The position numbers were made by a program, and so were the translations under genes. From contig NZ_LZMD01000079.1 in the NCBI RefSeq assembly GCF_001668575.1, forward strand, positions 91,334 to 155,333: DNA of 64,000 nucleotides, written 5' to 3'. Below, one piece after another: positions 52,247 through 60,692 of this stretch. Under the pieces are notes generated by a model. It saw only the letters and a list, made by a program, of their open reading frames with translations, had not been told where the DNA came from and searched no databases. Numbering within the stretch: the first letter of the stretch is position 1; the number at the start of each line of letters is the position of its first letter. The DNA is from Mycobacterium sp. 1164985.4 (lineage in GTDB: Bacteria; Actinomycetota; Actinomycetes; Mycobacteriales; Mycobacteriaceae).

Positions 52247-52682
52247 TTACAGCCGACGCGGAGGCGGTGTCGATGGAACTCGAATCGGGCGTGGTGGCGG
52301 GTTCACCGATACCTGGGGTAGAGCGGTCAGGTCGTGTCCACCGACCGCTGGCGGTCCCTGCGAGGTGCCCGAGGGTGCCACGCACTTCCCATTACCCTCG
52401 GGGCCGCTGTTTATGGGCTGCCAGACTCCGCCGGATTCAAGGCAGCACGTCGCGAGCGCCCGGAAGTAGTACTCCCAGCTCGGGCCACCAGCCGGGCCGG
52501 GGTTGTGGGACCTCGCGGCGTACGCAGTTGTCGTAGGCCTCGATGTCCCAAGACGGGCCGGTGTTCGGCTTGGCCGACACCGGGGCCGCAAACGCCAGGG
52601 CACCCGCTACCACGGCCAACGTGCCGACGAACATCGTTGAGTATTTGAACGAAGCCCTTTTCGGGCGGACCGATTCGGTCAT
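52247..52682 (-). pseudogene. Frameshifted small secreted protein
   Basis: The 5' part (52682 down to about 52510) encodes a signal peptide (YSTMFVGTLAVVAGALAFAAPVSA) and PSWDIEAYDNCVRRE. Then the matching frame changes: GGPSWEYYFRALATCCLESGGVWQPINSGPEGNGKCVAPSG, stop at 52247. The two pieces together give the usual mycobacterial pattern YDxC...CCxxSGGxW...CVAP of small exported proteins. One frameshift near 52510 separates them. Confidence 0.6.
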
Positions 52683-52915
52683 GGATATCTACTCTCGTGC
52701 TCTGTTAGAGGGAATGCTCCGTGGTCAAGCGGTGCGTTCGTAATCGCCCCGAAGCTAGGTTTCTCTTCTGAGGGGGAAGGGTTTGCTATTGGCTGGGCTA
52801 GGAAGTAACGGAAGAAGGCCTCCAGGGCAGTCTGAGGTATACGCCCACGAGAGACCGGATGAACAACCCTAGGCTGTGTAACTGTTCTTTGGCTGTGGCG
52901 ACGACGTCTTCGAGA

Positions 52916-53440
52916 TCACGCACACGCACAGGTGCTCTCCACCAGCCGCCAGCGGGATTCAGCCTCGGCCTCCAGCGGCTGCTTCGCGTCTGTGTTGGAG
53001 GCTAGGGCGAGCAACTCGTCGGTGAAGCGGATGCCGCGCAGCGACTGCTTGCGCTCGTCGTGGAAAAACCGAGTCTCTTCATCGCCGGTGCCGACCACGT
53101 GGAAGGCGTCGATGACGTTCTCGAAGCCGAGCAGCGCAGTTGTGGTCACCACTTCCTCGTGGGTGATGATGCCCGCGTTGAAGTGACGGCACGCATCGAG
53201 AAACCGGCTTGTGGCAGAGGTGGACTGTGTGTCCTCGCGCTGGATGTGGGCGCACAACTCACGGCTGAACGGGACCGCCGATTCCTCCAGCGACGCCGAC
53301 GTCGCGCCCGACTCGGCCAACGACAGCATGGACTTCGCCAGGGCGAACTTGAACGAGGCCACATTGCGCCCGCGCAGGACAACACTGCGGAAGTCCTCCA
53401 ATGACGCCGTCGTCGACGGCACCTTGGTGACGCTACTCAT
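52916..53440 (-). CDS. N-terminal part of an HNH-associated-type protein
   Basis: A 174-residue ORF: VPSTTASLEDFRSVVLRGRNVASFKFALAKSMLSLAESG, FSRELCAHIQREDTQSTSATSRFLDACRHFNAG and GFENVIDAFHVVGTGDEETRFFHDERKQSLRGIRFTDELLALA resemble the N-terminal region of proteins found with HNH endonucleases in restriction-like systems, but I cannot name the family firmly. It stops soon after RWRLVESTCACA; a reading in another frame continues (VRDLEDVVATAKEQLHSLG), so a frameshift near 52916 is likely. No nuclease motif remains. The start at 53440 is one choice; a GTG at 53452 is also possible. Confidence 0.45.
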   Translation of the reverse strand: MSSVTKVPSTTASLEDFRSVVLRGRNVASFKFALAKSMLSLAESGATSASLEESAVPFSRELCAHIQREDTQSTSATSRFLDACRHFNAGIITHEEVVTTTALLGFENVIDAFHVVGTGDEETRFFHDERKQSLRGIRFTDELLALASNTDAKQPLEAEAESRWRLVESTCACA

Positions 53441-53538
53441 CATCGGTGACACCGAACGTCGCGTTCGAGACCACGACAGCGCATCTGCGGTTCTGCCTTT
53501 TTCCTGCGGGTCGAGCGTGGACGACGTCTAATCCGGGC

Positions 53539-55041
53539 ATGGATCGCATCTGGCAGTGGGCGTGGGATCGGTACGGGCCGAGATACTCGTGGGTGATGTG
53601 CGGGGTCTTGTTCCCCTCGTCGATGGCGGCCTACCTGCTGCCCTCGTTTGTCGTTGTTGCTTTCGAGAAGTCAACTCATTACCTGCACGCGGCCGCCGTC
53701 ACTGCTGTCGCGGTGGTGGTGCAGAATTACGTGCTGGTTCTTCCCGGCGGCCGTCGATGCCGCCTTACCCAACGCTGGGCGGCTGGCTGTGAGGTCGACC
53801 GGGCGGCAGCGCTGCAAGACACATACACCTGGGCTCGCGCGGCGGTTGTTCGAGGGTTGGGGTTCATGCCGGTGTGGGACGCCCTGCTTTTGGTGGCGGT
53901 CGGCGTGATCGCGCACGCGAGCGGGTCGCGGCTCGTCCAATACGCGATCTTGGGCTTGGCGCTAGGACTTGTGATGCCGCTGTTGGGTGCCCACATCTTT
54001 ATGCAAGGCGCGTTGCGACCGGCCAGGGCCGCGCTGGCCGGGGACACCGGGATCGGCGACTCCCTTCCCCGGACGCGCCCGAGTTTCGCCGCGTGGCTGG
54101 AGCTGTCGCTACTGTGCTCGGTGTTCGTGTTCACCCTCGGCGGAGCGTTGTTGAGCGGTGTGATTGATAGGGGCGGTCAGTTTCCGGTGCTGGCCGTTGT
54201 CATCGCTGGCGCGGTGACGCTTACCCTCGGGCTTGCCAACACCATTGGCTTTGCGTATTCGCCCTTCCTGCAATCGATTCGCGACCTCGCCCAGGGGACC
54301 GAGCGCGTCGCCGCCGGTGACTACAGCCAACGCCTGCCGGTGGTTCAAGACGACGACCTCGGCGCGCTGGCAGCATCTTTCAACCGTATGCAGGCCGGTT
54401 TGGCTGAGCGGGAACGACTTCAAGCCGCCTTCGGCACCTACGTGGACGCCACACTTGCAACCCGCCTACTAGAGCAAGGGGACGATGTCTTCACCGGCGA
54501 GCGCCGTGAAGTGACGGTGATGTTCGTCGACATCCGCGACTTCACCCCGTTCGCGGAGTGGAACCCTGCCGAGGATGTGGTCGCCCGGCTCAACGCCTTG
54601 TTCGAGATTGTGGTACCTGCCGTCGTCGATGCGGGCGGGCATGTCAACAAGTTCCTCGGTGATGGCGCGCTGGCGGTCTTCGGCGCTCCCAATGAGCTTG
54701 CAGACCATGCTGATGCGGCACTGAACGCCGCCGTGCTGATTCAGCGTCGCGTCGAAGAGCGCTTCAACGGTGAGTTACGGATCGGTATTGGGATCAACAC
54801 GGGTGTGGTGATCGCGGGCACTATCGGCGGCGCAGGCAAGCTGGAGTTCACCCTGATCGGCGACACCGTCAACGTCGCGGCCCGTGTCGAGCAGCTCACC
54901 AAGACCACCGGCGACACGATCCTCGTGACACAGCAGTGCGCCGATGCCCTGACTGCTCGACCTCCCAGACTCCGGGGCCGGGGATTGCATGCGCTGAAGG
55001 GGAAGTCGGCTCCGGTGCAGATCTTCGGCGTCTGTCCGTGA
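53539..55041 (+). CDS. Membrane adenylate cyclase 2 (six-TM, HAMP, class III)
   Basis: A 500-residue paralogue of cyclase 1, starting MDRIWQWAWDRYG. Six membrane helices, HAMP (SIRDLAQGTERVAAGDYSQRL) and the catalytic domain are complete: metal Asp331 (VDIRDF), the Lys and Asp in NKFLGDG, and D-V-N-A-A-R in IGDTVNVAARVEQ. A difference from cyclase 1 is a Trp in the FTPFAEWNPAED loop. The upstream box is less perfect (TCTAAT before CCGGGC-ATG). It is divergent from the truncated HNH-type gene, with 98 bases between them. Confidence 0.93.
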   Translation: MDRIWQWAWDRYGPRYSWVMCGVLFPSSMAAYLLPSFVVVAFEKSTHYLHAAAVTAVAVVVQNYVLVLPGGRRCRLTQRWAAGCEVDRAAALQDTYTWARAAVVRGLGFMPVWDALLLVAVGVIAHASGSRLVQYAILGLALGLVMPLLGAHIFMQGALRPARAALAGDTGIGDSLPRTRPSFAAWLELSLLCSVFVFTLGGALLSGVIDRGGQFPVLAVVIAGAVTLTLGLANTIGFAYSPFLQSIRDLAQGTERVAAGDYSQRLPVVQDDDLGALAASFNRMQAGLAERERLQAAFGTYVDATLATRLLEQGDDVFTGERREVTVMFVDIRDFTPFAEWNPAEDVVARLNALFEIVVPAVVDAGGHVNKFLGDGALAVFGAPNELADHADAALNAAVLIQRRVEERFNGELRIGIGINTGVVIAGTIGGAGKLEFTLIGDTVNVAARVEQLTKTTGDTILVTQQCADALTARPPRLRGRGLHALKGKSAPVQIFGVCP

Positions 55042-55097
55042 TGTGAGCGGGGCGGTCCCAGCAACTATGGTGTTCAAGCGGGTTCGTGACCGCGAGA

Positions 55098-55969
55098 TCA
55101 TTTCAGTACATCCGCTTTCGCACGCGGTTTCACGGTGAACATGCGCCGCCATATGTTCTGTACCTGTTGGGCGGGAAGCAGGCGATGTAGCCACGGCAGG
55201 AAGGCAGCACTGCGCGGTCCGATCACGTAGGTAAGTTTCAGGTGCTTGGCGCAGATGATCTTCTTCCACACGGCCTCGGCAAAGACATCCGGCGGTTCTA
55301 ACTTGAAGTTGTCGCCGATCGCCGTGGCACCATCGAGGAAATGCTGACGGTACTGCTGTCGTAATGGTTCTGGATCAGCTCCCAGAATTGCGCGGCGGTC
55401 TCCGGGCTGGTGTCGACCATTGGGGTGTCGACGCCACTGGGTACAAGGTTGGTGACCTCGATTTCAAAGGGTGCTAGCTCCATGCGGAGATGCTGGGTGA
55501 AGACACCGAGCGCGGCTTTGGCTGCCGGGTAGGCCGAGGCCATGGGGATGGTCATGTAAACCGACGCTGATGTGGTGTTGATGATGCGTCCCTTGCTTTG
55601 GCGCAGCATCGGCATCATCGCCTGCACCACTTGTACCGGCCCCCAGAAGTTGACCTCAAAAGCCCGGCGGTACTCGGCCATGTTCGCCGCTTCGATCACT
55701 CCTTCCCGCGACGAGTACCCAGCATTGTTGATCAAGAGGTCTAGCCGACCGCCGGTATGGTCATTGACGGTCCTTGCTGCCATCTGCACCTGTTCGGAGT
55801 CGGTTACGTCGCAGGGCACCGGGATGACATTGGCCATGCCGAACCACCGCGTTTGATCAGGTGGACTCTTGCGATACCCCGCGAAAACCTGCCAGCCTGC
55901 ACGGAGCAATCGCACCGCAAGTGCCTCGCCGATTCCGGTCGCAGCACCGGTGATGAACGCCGATTTCAT
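55098..55969 (-). pseudogene. Short-chain dehydrogenase, frameshifted C-terminus
   Basis: The N-terminal 215 residues are a complete classical SDR core: TGAATGIGEA, NNAG (LLINNAGYSSREG), Ser in NTTSASV, and YPAAK (catalytic Tyr and Lys). After MVDTSPETAAQFWELIQNHYDS the frame runs into a short random tail and a stop at 55298, but a one-base shift near 55350 continues in another frame as QHFLDGATAIGDNFKLEPPDVFAEAVWKKIICAKHLKL to RMFTVKPRAKADVLK, ending at 55098, as in full-length SDRs of about 290 residues. Catalytic residues are intact, so activity may survive. A leaderless -10 (TATGGT, six bases before ATG) precedes it. Confidence 0.8.
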
Positions 55970-56008
55970 CGGCGAACCATAGCCCCGGCAATGCGGTTCA
56001 ACGAGGCA

Positions 56009-56031
56009 AATGATCCGGTTCGCGGATCATT
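56009..56031. promoter_or_regulatory. Palindrome between divergent genes
   Basis: AATGATCCG, five bases, CGGATCATT: a perfect nine-base inverted repeat between the SDR start and the chimera start, at a spacing that fits a regulator operator. No regulator gene is next to it. Confidence 0.55.
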
Positions 56032-56072
56032 CGTTCATGTCCGAAATAGGAATGCTATCCGTGTGACATTCT

Positions 56073-57488
56073 GTGCCCGTGTCTGCGGGGGACCCGCCCG
56101 CAGGGGTGGTCACCTTTCTGTTCACCGACGTGGAGGGTTCGACCCGTCGGTGGGAGGCCGACGCTGACTCGATGCGTGCGGCTCTCGCCGACCACGGTGA
56201 GGTGCTGCGCTCCGTGATCGAAGCGCACGGTGGTTTCCTGTTCAAGCACACTGGTGATGGTGTGTGCGCCGCCTTCGCCTCGCCGAGGTCAGCAGCGGAT
56301 GCAGCAGTTGCCGCTCAACGGGCGCTGGAGTTGCCGGTGCGGATGGGGCTGGCCACCGGCGAGGCCGAGTTACGCAACGGTGATTACTTCGGCGCTGTCC
56401 TGAACCGGGCCGCGAGAGTGATGGCTGCCGGACACGGTGGTCAAGTCTTAGTAGCCGAGTCGACGGCGGGTCTGCTCAGTGGATTAGACCTGCTTGATCT
56501 GGGGCCGCGACGGCTACGGGATGTGCCGATGCCGGTCGGGGTCTTCCAACTACAAGCTGAGGGTCTCCGCACAGAGTTTCCGCCACTGAGGGCGTTGGAC
56601 ACGACCCCAGGAAACCTACGTCCAGCGACCACCAGCTTGATCGGGCGCGAGTCAGAGATCACAGACATTCAAGGGGCGATCAAGGCTAAACACCAACTGA
56701 GGAATGCGCTGTTAGTGCCGACGACGCTCCGGTTGATGAAGCAGGTGCCAAATCTGGGGCGCTTCAATCTCAATCTGCGTTCGCTGATTTCGGGCGGTGA
56801 GGCGGTGGGTGCGGAGATCATCGAGTGGACGCAACAGGCGCTGCACGTTCGTATCAATGAGGCGTTCGGTCAGACCGAGTGCAATCTTGTACTCGGTCAC
56901 AACGCGAGCCTGATGCAACCGAAGCCCGGCTCGCTTGGCCGGCCGATTCCCGGTCATATCGGTGCGGTGGTAGATGACGAGGGCCACCCTTTGCCTGCGA
57001 GCGAGGTGGGCCATATCGCGTTCCGGCGGCCCGATCCAGTCATGCTGCTGGAGTACTGGAACAACCCGCAGGCCACGAAAGATAAGTTCGTGGGTGACTG
57101 GCTGCTGACCGGCGACCTGGGCCAGCGCGATGAGGACGGCTACTTCTGGTATCGGGGCCGCGCTGACGATGTCATCACCTCGGCGGGTTACCGCATCGGC
57201 CCTGGCGAGATCGAGGAGGCGCTGCTGCGGCATCCGGCGGTGCGCCTTGCTGCGGTGATCGGCGTGCCCGACCCGGTGCGCACAGAAAGCATCAAGGCTT
57301 TCCTGGTGCTGACCGAAGGTCAGCAGCCGAGCGAGGCGCTAGAGCATGAGATCTGCGAGTTCGTCAAGACGCGGCTCGCGCGCCACGAATACCCGCGCGC
57401 CATCGAGTTCGTTGACAGCCTGCCGACGACGACCACAGGCAAGATCATGCGACGTGAATTGCGCGAACGCGAACGGGCGAAGCTGTGA
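56073..57488 (+). CDS. Chimera: soluble nucleotidyl cyclase domain fused to C-terminal half of acyl-CoA synthetase
   Basis: A 471-residue in-frame fusion. Residues 10-165 form a class III cyclase domain (FTDVEGSTRRW with Asp19, FKHTGDG with Lys58 and Asp62, VLNRAARV with Asn111 and Arg115), followed by ATTSLIGRESEITDIQ, which in the usual cyclase-ATPase-LuxR proteins leads into the ATPase. From about residue 215 the sequence switches to the C-terminal part of an acyl-CoA synthetase: LISGGEAVGAEIIEW, NEAFGQTECN, TGDLGQRDEDGYFWYRGRADDVI, GYRIGPGEIEEAL and TTTGKIMRREL. The ATP P-loop of the synthetase is absent, so ligase activity is doubtful. GTG start at 56073 is not certain. Confidence 0.88.
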   Translation: MPVSAGDPPAGVVTFLFTDVEGSTRRWEADADSMRAALADHGEVLRSVIEAHGGFLFKHTGDGVCAAFASPRSAADAAVAAQRALELPVRMGLATGEAELRNGDYFGAVLNRAARVMAAGHGGQVLVAESTAGLLSGLDLLDLGPRRLRDVPMPVGVFQLQAEGLRTEFPPLRALDTTPGNLRPATTSLIGRESEITDIQGAIKAKHQLRNALLVPTTLRLMKQVPNLGRFNLNLRSLISGGEAVGAEIIEWTQQALHVRINEAFGQTECNLVLGHNASLMQPKPGSLGRPIPGHIGAVVDDEGHPLPASEVGHIAFRRPDPVMLLEYWNNPQATKDKFVGDWLLTGDLGQRDEDGYFWYRGRADDVITSAGYRIGPGEIEEALLRHPAVRLAAVIGVPDPVRTESIKAFLVLTEGQQPSEALEHEICEFVKTRLARHEYPRAIEFVDSLPTTTTGKIMRRELRERERAKL

Positions 57489-57656
57489 GCAGGAGGAGGG
57501 CGGACCGTGGCCTTGCGGAGATTGAGTACTCGTCGATGGGACTGCCGCGTGGTGTCGAACGATACGAACCTTCGCCTGGGCCAAGCACGCCCTCATTGAG
57601 ATCGCCTGGGACGCCAGCCATCCCGGCTCGCCGCGCCGAGTGGGGCTGATCAAGAG

Positions 57657-58958
57657 CTACGACGAGACACCAAGGAGGTGCCACTCGCCGGGCACGCCTT
57701 TGAGTTGGTGAGCACCTCGATCTTCGAACTCCAGTCCTGACCCGATCACCAGATCCCGCAGCGTGCTGGACACCAACACCTCGTTGGGTCCCGCGAGGGC
57801 GCTCACGCGGGCACCGATGTGCACGGCGATGCCACCGAGGTCGTCGCCACGGACTTCGCACTCACCGGTGTGTAATCCGGCGCGTACCTCGATGCCGAGT
57901 GCCTGCACGGCATCCCGGATCGCCATGGCGCAGCGGATCGCTCGTTGTGGACCGTCGAACATCGCCAGGAAGCCGTCGCCGGAGGTGTTCACCTCACGGC
58001 CCCGAAACCGGTTGAGTTGTACACGGACGACGGCGTCGTGCGCGTCTAGCAGTGCATGCCAGGCCCGGTCGCCCATCTCGGCGGCCCGGCGGGTGGAGTC
58101 CACGATGTCGGTGAACAGGACCGTCGCGAGCACCCGATCATCGACCACCTCAGCCTGCTCGCCGGTAAGGAACTCGGCGGTCTCCCGGAAGGACTCCCGC
58201 CATGGTTCGACGAAGTGGTACATGTTACGTCCAGGCAGTTCAACGTATTTCGCGCCTGAAATGTGGTCGGCGACGTACTTGCCGTGCACGGGCAGGATAA
58301 ATGGGTTGTCGCTGTGGTGGAGCACGAGGCTCGGCACGCGGACTGCCGGAAGCACGGCCCGCACGTCGACTTCGGTTACCAGCGGTAATACCAGCGCGAA
58401 AGCCGCTGGACTTGCTGCCAGGCGTTCCTCTCGCGCCCAGGCGGCCCGAATCTCCTCGTTCCATGGCATGTCGGGATTGATCACGTGCTGGAATTCGCCT
58501 GTTCCCCACATGGCGGTCATGGCCGCAGCGGCCTCGTGCGTGTTTTCACTCACGGGATCCGCATAGCCCTCCAGCACAACGAGCGCGGTAGTGCGAGATG
58601 GGTGGGTGGCGGCGAACAGCGCCGCTGTGGGCAACGCGCCCACCGACGCGAGCAGAACTGCCTCGGGACTTCCCAGATCATCGAGGACTGAGGTGACGCT
58701 GTCTGCCCATTGCTCCAACGTCGGCAGTGCGCCCGGCTCGACAGGATCAGACGCTCCGGTGCCCGGCTGGTCAAAGAAAATTACTCGCCCCAGCGAAGTG
58801 ATTGCTTCAAGCCATCCCTGGACGGAAGGTAGCTCCGGCAGTAGTTCGCAGCAGGTGAACCAGTTCGGGACCCACACAATGTCGCGCTCACCCTCGGGTG
58901 ATGCGCGATAGGCGACGCGCAGGTCCCCGTTCATCGCGTAGCGCGTCTCGGAGAACAC
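57657..58958 (-). CDS. Alpha/beta-hydrolase-nucleotidyl cyclase fusion, copy a
   Basis: A 433-residue fusion like Rv1900c. The N-terminal alpha/beta-hydrolase (RVAYRASPEGERDIVWVP, FFDQPGTGASD) has ASVGA where the GxSxG nucleophile elbow should be, so the serine nucleophile is replaced; the Asp (HHSDNPF) and His (PGRNMYHF) positions remain. The C-terminal cyclase domain (from about 290) has the metal Asp in LFTDIVDST, but Asn in place of the substrate lysine (EVNTSGDG) and GIAVHIGARV with His at the Asn position, as in the noncanonical Rv1900c type. Starts with GTG, six bases after TACACT. Divergent from cyclase 3. Confidence 0.9.
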   Translation of the reverse strand: MFSETRYAMNGDLRVAYRASPEGERDIVWVPNWFTCCELLPELPSVQGWLEAITSLGRVIFFDQPGTGASDPVEPGALPTLEQWADSVTSVLDDLGSPEAVLLASVGALPTAALFAATHPSRTTALVVLEGYADPVSENTHEAAAAMTAMWGTGEFQHVINPDMPWNEEIRAAWAREERLAASPAAFALVLPLVTEVDVRAVLPAVRVPSLVLHHSDNPFILPVHGKYVADHISGAKYVELPGRNMYHFVEPWRESFRETAEFLTGEQAEVVDDRVLATVLFTDIVDSTRRAAEMGDRAWHALLDAHDAVVRVQLNRFRGREVNTSGDGFLAMFDGPQRAIRCAMAIRDAVQALGIEVRAGLHTGECEVRGDDLGGIAVHIGARVSALAGPNEVLVSSTLRDLVIGSGLEFEDRGAHQLKGVPGEWHLLGVSS

Positions 58959-59036
58959 GGCGGAAGTGTAAGCCGACGACTCGGTCAGATCCTCGGTGTC
59001 AGACAAGACCACCAGCGCGAACTTGCGGAGGGTCCT

Positions 59037-59083
59037 GTCTCGAAAACGATGACATACAAGAGTCTCGAAATTCGGTCTCGGAA
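59037..59083. promoter_or_regulatory. Triple GTCTCGAA repeat upstream of cyclase 3
   Basis: GTCTCGAA at 59037-59044 and 59062-59069, and GTCTCGGAA at 59075-59083. Start-to-start spacing is 25 and 13 bases, the same as at 63527-63572 before cyclase 4. It sits between two divergent cyclase genes and is a candidate operator. Confidence 0.65.
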
Positions 59084-59168
59084 CGTCGGTCCGCAACTGC
59101 GGTCGGAAGCCGCAAAGACGATGGTCATTTCCGGCGGATTGAAGGGGAGGGACGCTTAGTCTCCCGGC

Positions 59169-60692
59169 ATGGATCGCATTTGGCAGTGGGCGTGGGATCG
59201 GCACGGGCCGAGGTATTCGTGGGCGATCTGTGCGGTCACTTTCCTCGTGGTCCTTCCGTCCTATCTTGCGTTGTCGATCATTGTTGTCGCCTTTCAGAAC
59301 TCAGACCATTACGTCGAGGCGGCTGCCGTCACCGCTATCGCCCTGCCGGTGTTGGTGTTTGCGTATTTCCTTCCCGGCGTGGGACGACTCCGGCTTGTGG
59401 AGCAGTGGGCCGCCGGGCGCGATGTCGATCAACACAGCGCACTGGAGGCGACCTATGCAGCGGCCCGAGGCGTGATTGCACGAGGGTTGGCGAGCAACGT
59501 CCTTTGGCTTGCTCTGCTGTCAATCGTTGCCGCTGCGCTTGCCGGGGCAAGCGGGCCTCAGTTGATCCAGTATGGGATTTTGGGCGCTTGCTGGGGAGCT
59601 GCCTCCCATTTGATCGCTGTGCACAGCATCGTCGAAGGCGCGATGCGACCGGCCAGAATCGCCATCGCTGGTGACACCGGCACCGGTGATTCTCTGCCGC
59701 GTTCCCGGCCAACATTCGCCGCGTGGTCGATATCTTCGATACTCGCTGTTGCGTTCTCCAACGTGGTCGGGGCCGCGATGCTGGGCGCGGCATTCCACCA
59801 GATCAGTGGAAAGCCCGTCTTCGCCATCTTGCTCGGGTGTGTAGCAATGGCCTTTGCAGTGCCGGTCACCGTCGGTGTTGGCTTCGCGCCGTCATTGCGG
59901 CCAATCCATGATCTCGCCGAAGGGACTGAACGGGTCACGGCTGGTAACTACACCCAGCGCCTGCCCGTGGTTCAAGACGATGATCTGGGTGCCCTGGCGG
60001 CGTCGTTTAATCGCATGCAGGCGGGACTCGCTGAGCGGCAACGGCTTCAGGCCGCATTTGGCACCTACGTCGACCCCGCCCTTGCGACCAAACTCCTCGA
60101 ACAGGGTGACGACGTGTTCACCGGTGAGCGCCGCGAAGTCACAGTGATGTTCGTCGACATCCGCGACTTCACCCCCTTCGCCGAAGCCAACCCCGCCGAG
60201 GATGTCGTGGCTCGACTCAACGCGCTTTTCGAGATTGTGGTGCCCGCCGTGGTCGATGCGGGCGGGCATGTGAACAAGTTCCTGGGCGACGGAGCACTGG
60301 CGGTCTTCGGTGCCCCGAATGACCTTGCCGATCATGCCGATGCGGCGCTCAACGCCGCTGTGTTGATCCAGCGTCTCGTCGCGGAGCGGTTCGGTAACGA
60401 GTTGCGGATCGGTATCGGCATCAACACCGGCACGGTAATTGCCGGAACTATCGGCGGCGGCAGCAAGCTGGAGTTCACGTTGATCGGCGACACCGTCAAC
60501 GTCGCGGCCCGTGTCGAGCAGCTCACCAAGACCACCGGCGACACGATCCTCATCACCGAGCAGGCCATCGATGCCCTGACTGCTCGACCTCCCGGACTCG
60601 TCGGCCGTGGATCTCATGCGCTGAAGGGTAAGTCAGCCGCCACGGCGGTTTTCAGCGTCGGTCCAGGACCATTGACCGGTGGTGGGTGTTAA
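59169..60692 (+). CDS. Membrane adenylate cyclase 3 (six-TM, HAMP, class III)
   Basis: A 507-residue paralogue starting MDRIWQWAWDRHGPRYSW. Six hydrophobic helices to about residue 235, HAMP (PIHDLAEGTERVTAGNYTQRL), cyclase domain with VTVMFVDIRDFTPF, NKFLGDGALAVFGAPN and LIGDTVNVAARVEQL, so all class III catalytic residues are in place. The start is leaderless (TAGTCT-CCCGGC-ATG at 59157). It overlaps the opposing hydrolase-cyclase gene by four bases at its end and is divergent from the other one, so three cyclase genes touch each other. Confidence 0.94.
   Translation: MDRIWQWAWDRHGPRYSWAICAVTFLVVLPSYLALSIIVVAFQNSDHYVEAAAVTAIALPVLVFAYFLPGVGRLRLVEQWAAGRDVDQHSALEATYAAARGVIARGLASNVLWLALLSIVAAALAGASGPQLIQYGILGACWGAASHLIAVHSIVEGAMRPARIAIAGDTGTGDSLPRSRPTFAAWSISSILAVAFSNVVGAAMLGAAFHQISGKPVFAILLGCVAMAFAVPVTVGVGFAPSLRPIHDLAEGTERVTAGNYTQRLPVVQDDDLGALAASFNRMQAGLAERQRLQAAFGTYVDPALATKLLEQGDDVFTGERREVTVMFVDIRDFTPFAEANPAEDVVARLNALFEIVVPAVVDAGGHVNKFLGDGALAVFGAPNDLADHADAALNAAVLIQRLVAERFGNELRIGIGINTGTVIAGTIGGGSKLEFTLIGDTVNVAARVEQLTKTTGDTILITEQAIDALTARPPGLVGRGSHALKGKSAATAVFSVGPGPLTGGGC

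Noticed and set aside
57489..57656. Reading FAWAKHALIEIAWDASHPGSPRRVGLIKSYDE after the chimera
   Set aside because: Coding-like but too short and without start or family; it may be a remnant of a gene next to the parental acyl-CoA synthetase.
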